Positions 4,375 to 5,373 of a stretch of 5,373 bases of DNA are shown in pieces. The position numbers and the translations under genes were made by a program. Position 1 is the first letter of the stretch; every line of letters begins with the position of its first letter. The stretch is from contig JAFXFQ010000221.1 in assembly GCA_017520365.1 (NCBI GenBank), positions 1 through 5,373 of the forward strand, in the 5' to 3' direction. Origin of the DNA: Clostridia bacterium. GTDB lineage: Bacteria > Bacillota > Clostridia > Oscillospirales > CAG-272. A model generated the notes under the pieces. It searched no databases and was not told where the DNA came from. It saw nothing but the letters and a program-made list of their open reading frames with translations.

Positions 4375-5373
4375 ATGAACCGTGCCCATAAGTGTGACGT
4401 ATATAAAAAATGCTCAGGCTGCCAACTGACAAATCTTTCATACGAGGAGCAGCTCAGCTTTAAAATGAAAAAGGTGATATCTCTTCTCGGCAGATTTTGT
4501 CACGTTGAGGAGATTATCGGTATGGAAACACCTCTTCATTACCGTAACAAAATGCAGGCGGCATTCGGAATGGACAGCCATAAGCACCCCATCTGCGGTG
4601 TATGGCAGACCGAGGCTGAAAGGATAGTAAAGACCGATTCCTGCCTTATCGAAAACGAAAAGGCCAATTGGATAGTACGCGCCGCCCGTGGAATGCTCCG
4701 TGATTTCGGTATTTACGTATATGACCCGAAAACCAGAAAGGGAGGCCTTCGCCATATCATGGTGAGAAACGGCGCTGTCAGCGGCGAATATATGGTGATC
4801 CTTGTGACAGCTCCGGGAAAGCCGGGAAAGCTTCGGGAGTTCAGCGCAGCTCTTGTTAAAAGATTTACCGATATTAAAACCGTGGTTCAGGTGGAAAACA
4901 ACACCGACATCCCCCTTTGGATGGGAGAAAAGGAAAACGTCCTCTATGGCAAAGGCTATATAGAGGACACACTTTGCGATCGTAAATTCAAGATAAGCCC
5001 GAGATCTTTTTATCAGATAAATCATACGCAGACCGAGGTGCTTTACGGTAAAGCTATCGAGTTTGCGGATCTTAAAAAGACGGATACTGTTATCGATGCC
5101 TATTGCGGTATCGGAACAATCGGAATCATTGCGGCAAAGCGCGCAGGACAGGTCTACGGTGTTGAAACCGTTGCCGATGCAGTGAAGAATGCCCGTGAAA
5201 ACTGCGCCTTGAACGGTGTGCAGAATTATAAGGTAGAAAAAGACGATGCGGGTAAGTTTATGACCAGCCTTTCAGAAAAGGGCGAGAAGATAAACGTAGT
5301 GTTCACAGACCCGCCGAGAGCCGGTTGCTCCAGAGAGTTTTTAAATTCTCTCGTGAAGCTCTCTCCCGAGAGA
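4375..5373 (+). CDS. rlmD: RlmD-like 23S rRNA (uracil-C5)-methyltransferase, 3' truncated by window end
   Basis: This is a SAM-dependent RNA m5U methyltransferase of the RlmD/RumA/TrmA family, expected to methylate 23S rRNA (U1939 and/or U747 by E. coli numbering). The first 333 codons are open and the 3' end is missing. The [4Fe-4S] ligands are C7, C13 and C16 (C-x5-C-x2-C) with a likely fourth at C90 (DSCLI). SPRSFYQIN (208-216) is the conserved substrate/cofactor segment, VIDAYCGIGT (239-248) is SAM motif I, GVETV follows it, and DPPRAGC (312-318) is motif IV. The catalytic Cys of the later SCNP-type motif lies beyond the window. GAGG (4362-4365) precedes the ATG by 9 nt. The protein starts almost at the first Cys, so it lacks the N-terminal TRAM RNA-binding domain of classical RlmD. 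No promoter is evident between the terminator and the ATG, so it may be read by leakage through the hairpin. RlmCD-type dual specificity is an alternative. Confidence 0.92.
   Translation, partial: MNRAHKCDVYKKCSGCQLTNLSYEEQLSFKMKKVISLLGRFCHVEEIIGMETPLHYRNKMQAAFGMDSHKHPICGVWQTEAERIVKTDSCLIENEKANWIVRAARGMLRDFGIYVYDPKTRKGGLRHIMVRNGAVSGEYMVILVTAPGKPGKLREFSAALVKRFTDIKTVVQVENNTDIPLWMGEKENVLYGKGYIEDTLCDRKFKISPRSFYQINHTQTEVLYGKAIEFADLKKTDTVIDAYCGIGTIGIIAAKRAGQVYGVETVADAVKNARENCALNGVQNYKVEKDDAGKFMTSLSEKGEKINVVFTDPPRAGCSREFLNSLVKLSPER

Noticed and set aside
4438..5025. 195-codon open frame on the minus strand
   Set aside because: It is antisense to the RlmD-like gene, whose iron-sulfur and SAM motifs show that the plus frame is the real one.

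Overview
The window looks like chromosomal DNA from a low-to-moderate GC anaerobic Firmicute, most likely a clostridial (Ruminococcus/Oscillospiraceae-like) gut bacterium. I infer this from three things: the transketolase split into two adjacent genes, an RlmD-type rRNA methyltransferase that begins directly at its iron-sulfur cysteines, and short GTAGGG-type palindromic repeats of a kind I associate with these genomes. No sequence search was possible, so the taxon is a judgement.

Layout. Positions 1-2304 are read from the minus strand. In transcription order they hold a MazG-like NTP pyrophosphohydrolase (1993-2304), an intergenic block made of four palindromic modules in mirror arrangement (about 1721-1973, MITE-like), a GNAT acetyltransferase (1098-1679), a protein with two complete Nudix domains (193-1101), and the N-terminal 63 residues of a RimJ/RimL-like GNAT that leaves the window (1-191). 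The last three genes are packed with a 4-nt overlap and a 1-nt gap, so they are almost certainly one translationally coupled operon. A 222-nt divergent intergenic region (2305-2526) carries two very good sigma-A promoters back to back. The mazG-side promoter (TTGACA-17-TATAAT) has a LexA/SOS-box-like palindrome in its spacer. The plus-strand side holds the transketolase pair (2527-3348 and 3362-4315), a strong GNRA-loop hairpin terminator (4323-4357), and a 5'-complete but truncated RlmD-like 23S rRNA m5U methyltransferase (4375-5373, running off the end).

How the genes work together. The two transketolase subunits form one ThDP enzyme of the non-oxidative pentose phosphate pathway. Their lysine codons (all AAG in the first subunit) and good promoter suggest high expression. 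The minus-strand side is accessory: MazG and Nudix enzymes usually hydrolyse unwanted nucleoside di- and triphosphates, and GNATs acetylate small molecules or proteins. With the SOS-box-like site, the mazG side could be a damage-responsive nucleotide-sanitising gene. That is an inference, and I do not see a clear-cut new multi-gene system. The items most worth checking are the SOS-like operator, the mirror-symmetric repeat element and the double-Nudix fusion.
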